Of a stretch of DNA of 64,000 nucleotides, positions 31,908 through 41,639 are shown piece by piece (positions within the stretch are counted from its first letter, which is position 1; each line of letters opens with the position of its first letter). The position numbers were made by a program, and so were the translations under genes. This DNA comes from Nodosilinea sp. FACHB-141 (GTDB lineage Bacteria; Cyanobacteriota; Cyanobacteriia; Phormidesmidales; Phormidesmidaceae): NCBI RefSeq assembly GCF_014696135.1, contig NZ_JACJPP010000011.1, positions 823,197-887,196 on the forward strand. The letters run 5' to 3'. The notes beneath the pieces were generated by a model that had not been told where the DNA came from, searched no databases, and was given only the letters and a program-made list of their open reading frames with translations.

Positions 31908-34900
31908 GCTGCTAATCACGGCCACAATTGTCTTAATTAAATCATCCGGTTCTACGGGCTTGGTGATATGCCCCTGAAAGCCAACGGCTAGGGCTTGCTG
32001 TTGATTGAGCTCTCCAGCATAGGCCGTGAGGGCGATCGCCTTGGGTAACAGCAAAGCTGGAGCCGCCGGGGTTTGTCCCCCTAATTCTTGGAGCTGAGAA
32101 ACCTGACGCATTAGCTCATAGCCATCCATCTCTGGCATGCCAATGTCGCTGAGGAGCAGATCGAAGGATGCGGTTGTCAGCTGTTGTAAGGCCTGGCTCG
32201 CTGAACTGACGGCGGTTACTTCGGCTCCGGCTTGTTCCACGACAAACATCACAAACTCGCGAGAATCAGCGTCATCATCGGCGATCAGCACGCGCAGATT
32301 GGCTAGGGGAAGATGGTCGGCCTCAACCTCGATGGGGTTGGTTACGTCCTCAACTGGAACCGTTTGTAGGCAAGGCAGTTCGACTGTGAAGGTGGCACCC
32401 TGGTCTTCGCCTGGGCTCTCGACCCAGATTTTGCCGCCGTGGAGGGTGACAATTTGCTTGGCGATCGCCAGCCCTAACCCTAGCCCGCCAAACTTGCGGG
32501 TTGTCGCTCCATCCTCCTGCCGGAAGTGCTCAAAGACGTAGGGCAGAAATTCTGGGGTGATGCCTTTGCCGGTATCGCTGACCTGTAGCCAAGCCTGGTG
32601 GTTGACCTGGGTGAGGCGAACGTCAACCCTACCGCCGGCGGGCGTAAATTTCACGGCGTTGGTCAGGAGGTTCCACACCACTTGTTGTAGGCGACCGGCA
32701 TCGCCAGCGACCTGCCCAACGTTGGGCTCACTGTAGACTTCAATGGCAACGCGTCTGGCATCTGCCGCTAGCTGTACGGTTTCGATCGCCGACGAAATGA
32801 CAAACGCCAAACTCACCGGAGCCGCATTCAGCACCAGTTTGCCCTGCATGATGCGAGAAATGTCGAGCAGGTCGTCGATGAGTTGGCACTGAAGTTTGGC
32901 GTTGCGCTCGATCGTAGCCAAAGCTTCAGCCGTTCTCACTGGGTCTAGCTTGCCACCGCGCAGCAGTCTGGCCCAGCCCAAGATCGGGTTGAGCGGCGAC
33001 CTGAGTTCATGGGAAAGCACAGCTAAAAATTCATCTTTAAGTCGGTTTGTCCGTTCGGCGGCTTCACGGGCGGCTTGTTCTTGCTCTAGCAGTTGCTCTC
33101 GTTCTTGCTCGACTTGCAGGCGCTCAGTAATGTCTGTGTTGGTACCAAACCAGCGCAAAATGTTCCCTGCTGCATCTCTAACGGGGACGGCGCGCGACAG
33201 AAACCAGCCGTAGGTGCCGTCTTGGCTGCGCAGCGGAAAGGTGTCCTCCCATTCTTTGCCAGCTTCAACGCAGTGGCGAAAATGCTCGACTACGCGATCG
33301 ACGTGTTCTGGATGATGAACCTGTTGCCAACCCCAGCCCTGCATTGATTCAAGGGTGGTACCGGTATACTCAAACCAGCGGCGGTTGTACCAAAAGATTG
33401 AGCCGGTTTGATCTGCCATCCAAGCAAACTGCGACATCTGATCAGCTAGCATCCGAAAGCGTTCTTCACTTTCCCGCAGGTTCTTCTCCGCCTGTTTGCG
33501 ATGGGTGATATCTCGGGACACGCCAGCGACGGCTTCGACTGCACCGTCCACGTCGAAAAGCGGCACAAAAACATATTCATAGTGACCTGAACCTGATGCA
33601 TTAGTGAAGGCTGTTTCATCTTTAAGGGGTTGGCGGGTCTCGACCACCTGTTGAAGCTGAGCGTGGATTTTGGTGGCTAAATCTGCCGGATAGTCATCTA
33701 TTTCAAAGAGGGTTTTGCCTAGCACCTCGGTCGAGGTTTTTTGGAAGAGGTCAAGCAGCTGTGGATTGAAGTAGGTGAAGCGTCCTGCGCAATCGAAGGT
33801 GTAAATGAAATCGGGGATGGAGGTGGCGATCGCATCAAACCGGTGTAGCTGTCGCTCTAGCTCGGCGGAGGTTTGCTGTAGAGCGACCTCGGCGCGGACG
33901 CGTTCCACGGCGGCCCAGGTGCGCTCGGCAACTTCTTCCACCAGAGCTATCTCATCCGGGGTCCATACCCGTGGCTCGGCGGCGTGAATGGCCAGCCCCG
34001 CCACAAACTCGCCGTGCTTGATCAGGGGAATGCCAATGTAAGACTCAATCTGGATGGCGGCATAGGCCGATCGCTGAGTTGCAGACAGGTGAGGGTCGGC
34101 CTGCACATCGGCTACGGCCACAGTGCGACCGGCGCGGTAGGCCGCCAGCAGCTTCGGCCCAAAGGAATCGATGGGGTAGCATCCGGCCAGGGCAGCGACA
34201 CCGTTGACATAATCTTGCTCAACTACATAATCAGTCCCGCACACCTCAAAGTAGGCAACGCGGTTTGCGCCCAAGTGTTCGCCCAGCAAATAGCTGGCGG
34301 TGGCCTGCACCTCGACTGGGTCGGCCAGGGGGCGGAGCGCGTCGGTAAGAGAAACCCGGAAAGCATCAAACGCGGCGGTGCGTTGGAACAGTGCTTCGGC
34401 CTGCTTGCGATCGCTAATATTTTTGAAGATGATCGCCACTTTTCGCGCTTCTGGCTCACCCATGCGGCAGGCATACACATCAAACCAGCGATCGCCGAGG
34501 GTTTTGGAGCTATTTTCAAACCGAGTGGCTTCACCCGTCAGCGCAACTCGACCGTAAAGCTCAATCCAGTGCTCTTCTAGATTGAGCTGACGCGCTGTTT
34601 TACCGACGGCGTGTTGTAGTCCGGTTTGTTGTTCAAACATTGGGTTGACTTCTAAAACGCGGTAGTCGCTCGGCGTGCCGTGAGCATCGAGCAGAACTTC
34701 AACCACACAAAAGCCTTCATCGATCGACTCAAACAGCGTCCGATAGCGTTCCTCAGATTGGCGCAGGGCAGCGGCAGTTTGAATTTGCTCGGTGACATTT
34801 GTGAAATAGATGGTAATCCCATTGGCGGCTGGGTAGGAGCGAACGTGGTACCAGCGATCGTGGTCAGGGTAAAACGCTGTGAGTGATTCGGCCACGCGAT

Positions 34901-36146
34901 CGCGCATCACGCGCCGATGCATCTCCTCCAGTTGGCTGCCCGCCAAACCCGGAAATTCTTCCCAAAAATCTTTTCCAGTCAAATCGCCAGGAGCATATCC
35001 TAGAAGCGTTTCAGCCGTTGGATTGACATAGATAAACTGCCAGTTTTGATCCAGGGCAACAAAAGCATCACTGATACTCGCCAAAATGTTTCGGCTCTGC
35101 TCTTCACTCTGGCGCAATATTTGCTCTGCCTGTTTGCGATCGCTAACATCTCGTGAAACAACCAGCAACTGCTTCGGCTGGCCCGAACCATCCAAAATGG
35201 GGGTCACCACCACCTCCCACCATTTCGGGGTTCCCTTCAAAGTGGGGCAATATCCACTAAACTGACCTGTTCCCCCGGCCTGCGCCGTTGTTACAGCCTG
35301 AGCAGCCTTCGGTCGATCGGAGACTTGCCAAAACTCAACCCAAACGGTGCCAACTAAAGGAGTGCAGTCTTCAACCTCCATTAGACAGCGCCCTGGACCA
35401 TTCATTGAGAGCAGGCAGCCGTCGAGATCGAGGATTTTGATACAGTCAACACTGCTCTCAAAAATGCTGTGGTTAAAGGCTTCGCTCTCTTTCAAGGCTT
35501 GCTGAGACTGCAAGGCTAGCCCTGCCTCCTGACAGAGATGCATACTCTGCAACGCCGCCGCCGCAAACCCTGCCAGACTTGTCGACAAGCGTAGATCTTC
35601 ACGATCAAACGGTCGCTGCTCGGTGTGTGTGAGCAGCCAAAGGGTGCCAAGCGGCTGATTCTGACCGCAGATCGGTACCAGCAGGGCCTCAACAATAGGA
35701 AGCGGCGACTGCCCCAGGTCGGCAAAATAGCGCTCGGGACGGGCATAGAGTTGTGGTTGCCCACAACGCGCCGCCATGCTCCAGGGGCTGAAGTCGTTGA
35801 GCGCTGCCGTTTGTGCCCCAGCCCCTAGAGCACCAGCGATCGCCACCCAGCGAAACCCTAGAGAGCCATCGGGGAGGGTTTCCTGCAAGCTCACGCCCAC
35901 CGTGTCAGCTGGGCAAAGCTCTTTAATAGTCTGCACCAGGGTTTCGAGCCTTGACTGCGGGTCGCCGGTCAGCTGTTGAGCGAGCGTAGCAAAGGCTTGG
36001 TTTTCAGCTCCTAGGTCTGGCTGTCTGGCTGCTCGATCTGCTAGCGCTGCGGTGATTAGAACATCTGCTTCGGTTAACACTGAAGTACGCTTTTGGGGTA
36101 ACCCATGATTGGCCAGAACAGAATGACTTGGGGGGCGGTCAATCAT
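31902..36146 (-). CDS. Hybrid histidine kinase with GAF and multiple PAS domains
   Basis: 1414 aa, soluble (no membrane segment). Order: GAF-like (~30-215), PAS (~225-345), PAS (~345-460), PAS-like (~460-590), GAF (~600-765), PAS (~775-895), PAS (~895-1020), HisKA with phospho-His in LAVLSHELRSPLNPILGWAR (~1045), HATPase with KFTPAGGRVDVRL and FGGLGLGLAIAKQI, then a receiver (~1295-1410) with acceptor D in FDLLLSDIGMPEMDGYEL. A complete phosphorelay sensor. Input unknown; no chromophore-type Cys-His motif is certain in the GAF domains. It is monocistronic. Confidence 0.92.
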   Translation of the reverse strand: MIDRPPSHSVLANHGLPQKRTSVLTEADVLITAALADRAARQPDLGAENQAFATLAQQLTGDPQSRLETLVQTIKELCPADTVGVSLQETLPDGSLGFRWVAIAGALGAGAQTAALNDFSPWSMAARCGQPQLYARPERYFADLGQSPLPIVEALLVPICGQNQPLGTLWLLTHTEQRPFDREDLRLSTSLAGFAAAALQSMHLCQEAGLALQSQQALKESEAFNHSIFESSVDCIKILDLDGCLLSMNGPGRCLMEVEDCTPLVGTVWVEFWQVSDRPKAAQAVTTAQAGGTGQFSGYCPTLKGTPKWWEVVVTPILDGSGQPKQLLVVSRDVSDRKQAEQILRQSEEQSRNILASISDAFVALDQNWQFIYVNPTAETLLGYAPGDLTGKDFWEEFPGLAGSQLEEMHRRVMRDRVAESLTAFYPDHDRWYHVRSYPAANGITIYFTNVTEQIQTAAALRQSEERYRTLFESIDEGFCVVEVLLDAHGTPSDYRVLEVNPMFEQQTGLQHAVGKTARQLNLEEHWIELYGRVALTGEATRFENSSKTLGDRWFDVYACRMGEPEARKVAIIFKNISDRKQAEALFQRTAAFDAFRVSLTDALRPLADPVEVQATASYLLGEHLGANRVAYFEVCGTDYVVEQDYVNGVAALAGCYPIDSFGPKLLAAYRAGRTVAVADVQADPHLSATQRSAYAAIQIESYIGIPLIKHGEFVAGLAIHAAEPRVWTPDEIALVEEVAERTWAAVERVRAEVALQQTSAELERQLHRFDAIATSIPDFIYTFDCAGRFTYFNPQLLDLFQKTSTEVLGKTLFEIDDYPADLATKIHAQLQQVVETRQPLKDETAFTNASGSGHYEYVFVPLFDVDGAVEAVAGVSRDITHRKQAEKNLRESEERFRMLADQMSQFAWMADQTGSIFWYNRRWFEYTGTTLESMQGWGWQQVHHPEHVDRVVEHFRHCVEAGKEWEDTFPLRSQDGTYGWFLSRAVPVRDAAGNILRWFGTNTDITERLQVEQEREQLLEQEQAAREAAERTNRLKDEFLAVLSHELRSPLNPILGWARLLRGGKLDPVRTAEALATIERNAKLQCQLIDDLLDISRIMQGKLVLNAAPVSLAFVISSAIETVQLAADARRVAIEVYSEPNVGQVAGDAGRLQQVVWNLLTNAVKFTPAGGRVDVRLTQVNHQAWLQVSDTGKGITPEFLPYVFEHFRQEDGATTRKFGGLGLGLAIAKQIVTLHGGKIWVESPGEDQGATFTVELPCLQTVPVEDVTNPIEVEADHLPLANLRVLIADDDADSREFVMFVVEQAGAEVTAVSSASQALQQLTTASFDLLLSDIGMPEMDGYELMRQVSQLQELGGQTPAAPALLLPKAIALTAYAGELNQQQALAVGFQGHITKPVEPDDLIKTIVAVISSN

Positions 36147-36898
36147 AGCGTCTCTGTCCTCAGCTTGAGCAATATTTGATTGATGGATCTAGGCCGCGGT
36201 CGCCCCTATCGTTTCGCTTAGGCTTAGATTGCTTTAGGGCCACAGGTAACAGCTGGATTTATCCCTCTCTTCAACGATTTGTGCTCTGCGCTGAAACGCT
36301 CAACTGGGTGATAATCTCAACCGGCCAGCGTGCAAACCGCTGCCGAGGCGATCGCATGAAAAGATTGGCAAGCCAGGACTGCGGAGCGTATTTGTGATTC
36401 GATTCATCGCAAACCCGTTTGACCCTAGCTTAGGCATTCCCACAGATGTACCACAGCATTAGACGATCTTGACACCCCCTACCGGTGGGTGCCTGCGAAA
36501 AGAATAAGGTTAAGGGCGAATTGGGTAGATTCATACCCGGATTTGGCAACGCCCTTTAGCCTTTGCGCCCAGCTATAGACCTATCAGGCTATGCGGTTGA
36601 CTAGGCTAGCGAATTTCACTGCGACTCCTGATCGCATTTATAGCGGTTATCTCTTCCTTCTAGGTTGAGCTAACGCCTTTGGCTACTGATTACATAAACC
36701 AGCAGAGTGCGCCTCAACCCAATAGGTTGGGGCGCACCTTAGTTAATCTTAGGGAAACGCCTTGCCCTGAAAGGGTTTCAGCCATGGTAGCTATAGTTTT
36801 GGCGGCAATTAACGGCAACCGCGTTGGGTGCGGCTCTGTCGTCGGCTCACCTGCTACCAAACGGCCAGGGTTCTTATAATCATAAATATACTGACCAT
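36147..36898. other. Intergenic region with one hairpin
   Basis: About 750 bases without a recognisable gene. A 13-bp stem GTGCGCCTCAACC (36707-36719) pairs with GGTTGGGGCGCAC (36725-36737) with one G-T pair and a 5-base loop, forming a REP-like or terminator-like hairpin. Frames on both strands lack motifs. Confidence 0.5.
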
Positions 36899-37159
36899 TT
36901 AGCGTTTTGAAATTTTCCCCAGCTCGATCATGAGCAGCGCGCCGCCACTTGCAAAAGCGCCGCCTAGCATGCCTTGAGCCACCCGCATTCTGGGGGATTC
37001 GTTGAGGCAATACCCAGGTAGTGTCTGGGATTGGCTACAGGCCTGGTTTTTGGCACGCGCCGCGCCACCGCCCAAGAGGATACCGACCGAGAGCGCTAGG
37101 GTAGTGCCCCACAGCATGACATTTTTTTCGCGTTGAATAAACATTTCGGTAGTTGACAA
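36899..37159 (-). CDS. Small membrane protein, hypothetical
   Basis: 86 aa with two hydrophobic stretches (about 14-34: MLWGTTLALSVGILLGGGAA; and 61-77: VAQGMLGGAFASGGALLM). No family recognised, and the role is unknown. Overlaps no other gene and has moderately convincing composition. A short start at residue 7 (Met) is possible. Confidence 0.5.
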   Translation of the reverse strand: MSTTEMFIQREKNVMLWGTTLALSVGILLGGGAARAKNQACSQSQTLPGYCLNESPRMRVAQGMLGGAFASGGALLMIELGKISKR

Positions 37160-37367
37160 ACGGTTGGTTTAGCTTACCCAATTGCATCAACTTTTATAAC
37201 GTGTGCCTGCTATTGGCCTATCAAAATTTTACTGAAACGCTGGGAACCGTGCTGGATAGGCAGTAGTAAGGCTGTTTATAGGGGTAAGGGCGATCGCCCT
37301 TGACTCGCCTCTGGCAGCAGGTTGGAGCTGTATCACCCCATGCTCTACAGCAGCGATTCTTGCAAAA

Positions 37368-37401
37368 GAGCCTGCTGAGATATTGGAATCTCAGCAGGCT
37401 C
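37368..37401 (-). terminator. Terminator of the TspO-like gene
   Basis: A perfect 14-bp stem, GAGCCTGCTGAGAT and ATCTCAGCAGGCTC, loop of 6; on the minus strand it is followed by TTTTGC. Lies 77 bases after the TspO stop. Confidence 0.75.
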
Positions 37402-37478
37402 AATGCTCACGTATCAGGCAGAGCTCCAGAAACGAAGCTCTAGCTCAAGTAATGCTGTAGGTACAGCGTGCTACTCGA

Positions 37479-37952
37479 CTAGCCAGCACTGGGGTTGAGG
37501 TCTATCATCTGGCCGGTATTGTAAGTGCCAACTGGGCTCCAGATGACGTAGGGAAGAAGGAGCAGGGCAGCATACCCAGAGATAGAAGAAACTATGAGCG
37601 TGAGCAGAACGCCTAAAACCACCCCTAGCCCACCCAGCACGGTGCCTACTTTCAGGCTTCTGAACCACAGGGTGGCAGGAATGTAGGCAACGGTAATAAC
37701 CTCCACCAATAGATAGAGACCCATCAGCAGCCAGGTTTTAGAACTGCCAGGATCGTCCTGCCAAACGAAAGTGGCCGAGAGCGCTCCGCAGGCAAAAATC
37801 ACCGTCCAAATCAGCGGGATGGCAGGTTCGAAGAAGAGCCACCTGGGGCGATCGAGGCGCTTTCCCCAGGAGATGTCTCGGGGTCTAATAAAACTGCTGC
37901 CCAGGGCAATGACGAAGGTTATTCCGCCAATGATCATCCAGCTCTCGTGCAT
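37479..37952 (-). CDS. TspO/MBR-family membrane protein
   Basis: 157 aa with about five membrane segments. Typical are the WLFFEPAIPLIWTVIFACGA stretch (family P-W-x-F-x-P...W), the ALSATFVWQ loop and the C-terminal LPYVIWSPVGTYNTGQM. TspO proteins bind tetrapyrroles and cholesterol-like ligands and work in stress signalling or porphyrin transport. Function here unproved. A hairpin with TTTT follows it on the minus strand. Confidence 0.85.
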   Translation of the reverse strand: MHESWMIIGGITFVIALGSSFIRPRDISWGKRLDRPRWLFFEPAIPLIWTVIFACGALSATFVWQDDPGSSKTWLLMGLYLLVEVITVAYIPATLWFRSLKVGTVLGGLGVVLGVLLTLIVSSISGYAALLLLPYVIWSPVGTYNTGQMIDLNPSAG

Positions 37953-38117
37953 TTTAAGGTCAGGTTTTGAACTGCATAAAATTTTTGAGGCTTTTTAAGC
38001 CTCATCTACCAACAGATTGTTCCAACTTTTTTCGCCGCCGCCGTCAGCCTTTGGTAGGAATTTACGATTCCTCGCAGGGTAATGAGGCTTCGGGAGATTG
38101 CAGTCAAACTAAGAGCT

Positions 38118-39077
38118 TTACTGCCTTGCCGCCTGCGGCAGAGCCGGAGCCAGAACTCGGTCGATCTCTTGCAATACTTCAGAACTGAGCTCAACCCCAG
38201 AAGCGGCGGCATTGTCGGCTACCTGTTCGGGGCGGCTGGCGCCGATAATGGCCGATGTCACCCGCCGATCGCGCAGAATCCAGGCGAGGGCCAGCTGGGC
38301 CATGGAAAGGTTGAGTCCTTGGGCGATGGGCTGAAGGTTCTGCACGGCGCTGAGAACGCGATCGCTCCTTAGCTCGCTCATAAACCCATTCATTTTGTCG
38401 TTAGCGGCGCGGGAATCGGCGGGTGGTGTGACCCCCGGCTTGTACTTACCGGTGAGCACTCCTTGGGCCAGAGGCGACCAGACAATCTGCCCAATACCGT
38501 GGTCAGCACAAAGGGGAAACACCTCGGCCTCGGGCTGCCGCCACAGCATAGAGTATTGGGGCTGGCTAGAGACAAACTTCTCTACGTTGGGCAGGTTCAG
38601 CGCCGCCTGAATCTGGGCGGGCTTCCATTCGCTAAAGCCGATATAGCGAGCCTTGCCCTGCTGCACCACCTCGGTGAGGGCGGCCATGGTTTCCTCTAGG
38701 GGCGTGTTGGGGTCGTAGCGATGGCACTGGTAGAGGTCGACATAGTCGGTGCCCAGGCGCTGCAACGAGGCGTCGATCTGTTTGTGAATTTGCGCTGCCG
38801 ACAGCCCCTGGTCGCTTGGCGACATGGGGAAAAAGACCTTGGTGGCCAGCACGTAGGAGCTGCGATCGCGCCCCCGCAATACTTCCCCTAAAAACGACTC
38901 AGCGGCTCCGCGTCCGTAGACGTTGGCTGTGTCAATGAAATTAATACCAACATCAAAAGCCTTGTGCACACAGGCTTCTGCCTGCTGTCGCTCTACCCCG
39001 CCGCCGTAAGTCAACCATGACCCCAGAGCCAGTTCCGAGACGGTGAGGTCGCTATACCCCAGCTGCCGATATTTCAT
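38118..39077 (-). CDS. Aldo/keto reductase (Kv-beta/YghZ-like)
   Basis: 319 aa TIM-barrel reductase using NADPH. Catalytic set: D49-T-A-N-V-Y (FIDTANVYGRG), K (ATKVFFPMSP), H (YQCHRYDPNTP). C-terminal cofactor-binding loop: SAIIGASRPEQVADNAAAS. Members of this subgroup reduce sugars or aldehydes, or act as K+-channel beta subunits. Located among other redox and stress genes, so a detoxifying role is likely, but the substrate is unknown. Confidence 0.92.
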   Translation of the reverse strand: MKYRQLGYSDLTVSELALGSWLTYGGGVERQQAEACVHKAFDVGINFIDTANVYGRGAAESFLGEVLRGRDRSSYVLATKVFFPMSPSDQGLSAAQIHKQIDASLQRLGTDYVDLYQCHRYDPNTPLEETMAALTEVVQQGKARYIGFSEWKPAQIQAALNLPNVEKFVSSQPQYSMLWRQPEAEVFPLCADHGIGQIVWSPLAQGVLTGKYKPGVTPPADSRAANDKMNGFMSELRSDRVLSAVQNLQPIAQGLNLSMAQLALAWILRDRRVTSAIIGASRPEQVADNAAASGVELSSEVLQEIDRVLAPALPQAARQ

Positions 39078-39254
39078 CTTTAATCTCCTTCATCAATCGA
39101 GTTGAGACAAAATTTAGAACCTTGGGCTTGAGCTGATTGGGCTAGTTGTCGGCTTTAACCGTCAACGTCTCTGGACTAACGAAGCTGGATATCAGCAGAA
39201 CCCCCGCAAAACTTGGTCTGAGAGCGGGTTCAAATTATGCCAGCCGGCCTAACC

Positions 39255-39280
39255 GCCCCTCTGAGATAACGCTGAGGGGC
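39255..39280 (-). terminator. Weak hairpin after the SDR gene
   Basis: GCCCCTC (39255-39261) and GAGGGGC (39274-39280). No T run follows on the minus strand, so it is only a possible terminator. Confidence 0.35.
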
Positions 39281-39294
39281 AGGTAGGTCGGTAA

Positions 39295-40245
39295 TTAGGT
39301 TCGTTTCCCAAATATGAGTTTGAGCAGCCAGTCCGATAGGCTGGGCACAGTGAGGTTGTCAAAGTCTCCCTTTACCTGCTCATAGCCCGGCATAGGCTCA
39401 AACAGACCGTCTGGAGCCTGGGGAGTCTTCAGGTCATCGGTGCGCTGGCCGCGAAAGCCAACCAAGTTGAGGGCAACATCCATCAGCCCCGGCGACAACC
39501 GCTGGCCCCAGTCGAGCAGGCGACCGACATCCCCCACGATGTAGTCGCGGATTGGGTGCTCAGCAGCGTAGAGAATGGCATCGGTGACTAGGCTCGGGTC
39601 GTAGTAGGGCGGAATGCCTGTGGGCTTAACGCCGACTTTGGTGCGCATGTGGTTGTAGAAGGGGGTGTTGATCACCGCTGGCTTAATGCTGGTGACATTG
39701 ATGGTAGACCCCTCGTGCTCTAGCTCTACCCGCAGCGATTCGAGAAAGCCCTCTAGCCCGTGTTTAGCCGTTGAATAGGCGCTCTGCAACGGCAGAGCCC
39801 GCCGCCCTTCCATGGACGAAATCGCAATCAACGAACCTCGTCCCGCTTGTTTAAGGTGGGGCAGGGCCACCTTGGCCCCGTAGACCTGACCCATCAGGGT
39901 AACGTCAATCACCCGACGAAATTCTTCAATGGTCATGGTCTCGAAGGGGGCGAGGATGCCGGCGGCGGCGCAGTGCACCCAGGTGTCGATGCGGCCAAAA
40001 CTAGCGATCGCAGCATCGGCGATCGCGCTGACCTGCTCAAATTGGGAGACATCGGCTGTGACGGCGATTGCCTCTCCGCCCAGCTGCTGAATTTCTTTTA
40101 CCAGCGACGCTAAGCCGCTCTCGTTGCGTGCGGCTACGACGACTTTGGCGCCTCGCTGGCTCAATTTCAGAGCGGCATCGCGACCGATACCGCTAGAGGC
40201 CCCCACTACAACGACAACCTGCTGATTAAGTGGTTTAAGGTCCAT
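39295..40245 (-). CDS. Short-chain dehydrogenase/reductase
   Basis: 316 aa. NADP-binding VVVVGASSGIGRDAALKLSQ with the G-x3-GxG motif and AARN (NADP preference); catalytic S (LIAISSMEGRR) and YxxxK in SAYSTAKHGLEG. The C-terminal ~90 residues (RGQRTDDLKTPQAPDGLFEP onward) are an extension often seen in a cyanobacterial and actinobacterial SDR subgroup near stress genes. Substrate unknown. It is transcribed towards the aldo/keto reductase, 217 bases apart. Confidence 0.92.
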   Translation of the reverse strand: MDLKPLNQQVVVVVGASSGIGRDAALKLSQRGAKVVVAARNESGLASLVKEIQQLGGEAIAVTADVSQFEQVSAIADAAIASFGRIDTWVHCAAAGILAPFETMTIEEFRRVIDVTLMGQVYGAKVALPHLKQAGRGSLIAISSMEGRRALPLQSAYSTAKHGLEGFLESLRVELEHEGSTINVTSIKPAVINTPFYNHMRTKVGVKPTGIPPYYDPSLVTDAILYAAEHPIRDYIVGDVGRLLDWGQRLSPGLMDVALNLVGFRGQRTDDLKTPQAPDGLFEPMPGYEQVKGDFDNLTVPSLSDWLLKLIFGKRT

Positions 40246-40401
40246 GAAAAATCTCTAAAATCCTTAAGTTAGGGCCTCGGACAAAATCTTGAAGTCAACC
40301 ACCCCCAACGCCAAAAGAGGCAACGTTATCAAACCAAACGGGGTTTGCCCCAACAGGTTTGGGGGCAGTCAAACTAAGCTCGAAATCAAATCAATACGCT
40401 G

Positions 40402-40962
40402 TTAGGAAACGTGGGTTTCACCCGGACCCACAATCCCCACCTTGTGGCGAAACATCAGCTCGCCACCAAACCAACCGCTGGCCAGCAACAGCACCGACAC
40501 CACCCAGGACAAGATTAGTCCGGTTGGCAAAATGCTTGTCTCTGGGTTGGCTAATCGCAGGGCAAAATTGCCGATGCTCAGCACCAGCACTGCTACATTA
40601 AGTCCCATGTGCAACCAGCCGGCCTGACGCTTGCGCGCTCTGGGAATGCGGACGAAGTCAAACATGCCGGTTATGGCAGCGGCAACTCCAGACAGTATCC
40701 CCACACCCAATAGCCAAATCGAGGCCTGAGCCCAAAATTCACCTTTGGTTAGCCAGTAGCCCAAATCAGTACCAGCCACGCCGCTGAGAAATGCGACCGG
40801 AAAAATGACAATAATTGGATGAATGGGGTGGCCCAAAATAGCTACAGTGCTGGTGATGCCAGTGCCGTGATATTCTGTGGCACGGCTGTCAATCAGGGGT
40901 GGAATATTGGGATAGGGAACGTCACCGCCCTGCCGCTCTTGTTGAGTTTCTCGTGTTTCCAT
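40402..40962 (-). CDS. DUF2231 membrane protein
   Basis: 186 aa from the ATG at 40962 (RBS AAGAGG 5 bases upstream; a longer frame begins 18 bases earlier). Four membrane segments. DUF2231 signature: STVAILGHPIHPIIVIFPVA and LGYWLTKGEFWAQASIWLLG with a later helix VWNLVLS-like NVAVLVLSIGNFALRLANPE. Found near stress and redox genes in several bacteria; function unknown. Located upstream of the SDR. Confidence 0.88.
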   Translation of the reverse strand: METRETQQERQGGDVPYPNIPPLIDSRATEYHGTGITSTVAILGHPIHPIIVIFPVAFLSGVAGTDLGYWLTKGEFWAQASIWLLGVGILSGVAAAITGMFDFVRIPRARKRQAGWLHMGLNVAVLVLSIGNFALRLANPETSILPTGLILSWVVSVLLLASGWFGGELMFRHKVGIVGPGETHVS

Positions 40963-41639
40963 ACTGCCTCTTAGGTACAAAACTATACTGTCGACGCTCA
41001 GCGATCTATCAAACCTACAAGGTCAACCTGCTCAAACCCTCAAGAGATCAGCCATTTCACTCTCTTGAGGGAAAAATAGGAAAAACCCGTAGCTTGTCAA
41101 ATCTCAGGACTGCATTTTCCAGTGTTAGGGAAAGACGTTACCGTGACTAACTCAGAACATTGCCATTCCGCTCGCGCCCGTTTCGACGCAGGCATAGTGC
41201 CTGGCCTCCAAAATTTTGCGAGTGGAGGCCGTTTCTTAACCAGAGATTGACAGCTGTTGCGATCGCCCTCTGATAGAAGTTTAACCAAGGTCTTCACACA
41301 AAATGTTGAGACCGTGAAATGGCACAAGGGAAATCCCTGTTCTAACAGGAGTCTAGTAACTGGCTCAGTCTATTTCGTCTTCCTTAAGAAGTATCTGCCT
41401 ATTTCCTAGGGAGGAGTAGGCAGTGGTGGCCACGCAACACCTTGGGGATTAGTTTGAGGGTTCTGCCCTACGGGCTGAAGATACGGCAAAGAATTGAGAT
41501 TTTGCTATATCTTTGTGCCCTTCAGAAAGTCGTAGATCTTTTCTACAGAGCTAGTCTTTGAGTTTGCCCCCATTTTCGAGAGAGCCAGTGAGGTTCACTG
41601 GCCACTTAGGGTACAATAGTTTCCTTTATCAGTAGGGCC
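40963..41639. other. Intergenic region, no gene
   Basis: About 680 bases. A hairpin CTGCCTA...TAGGCAG at 41395-41423 with inner TCCT/AGGA pairs was seen. No frame with support. Probably contains the promoter of DUF2231 and the terminator of the GH13 gene. Confidence 0.4.

Noticed and set aside
33984..34580. 198-aa plus frame antisense to the hybrid kinase
   Set aside because: Shadow frame with no family motif; the minus-strand kinase is clearly coding through this region.
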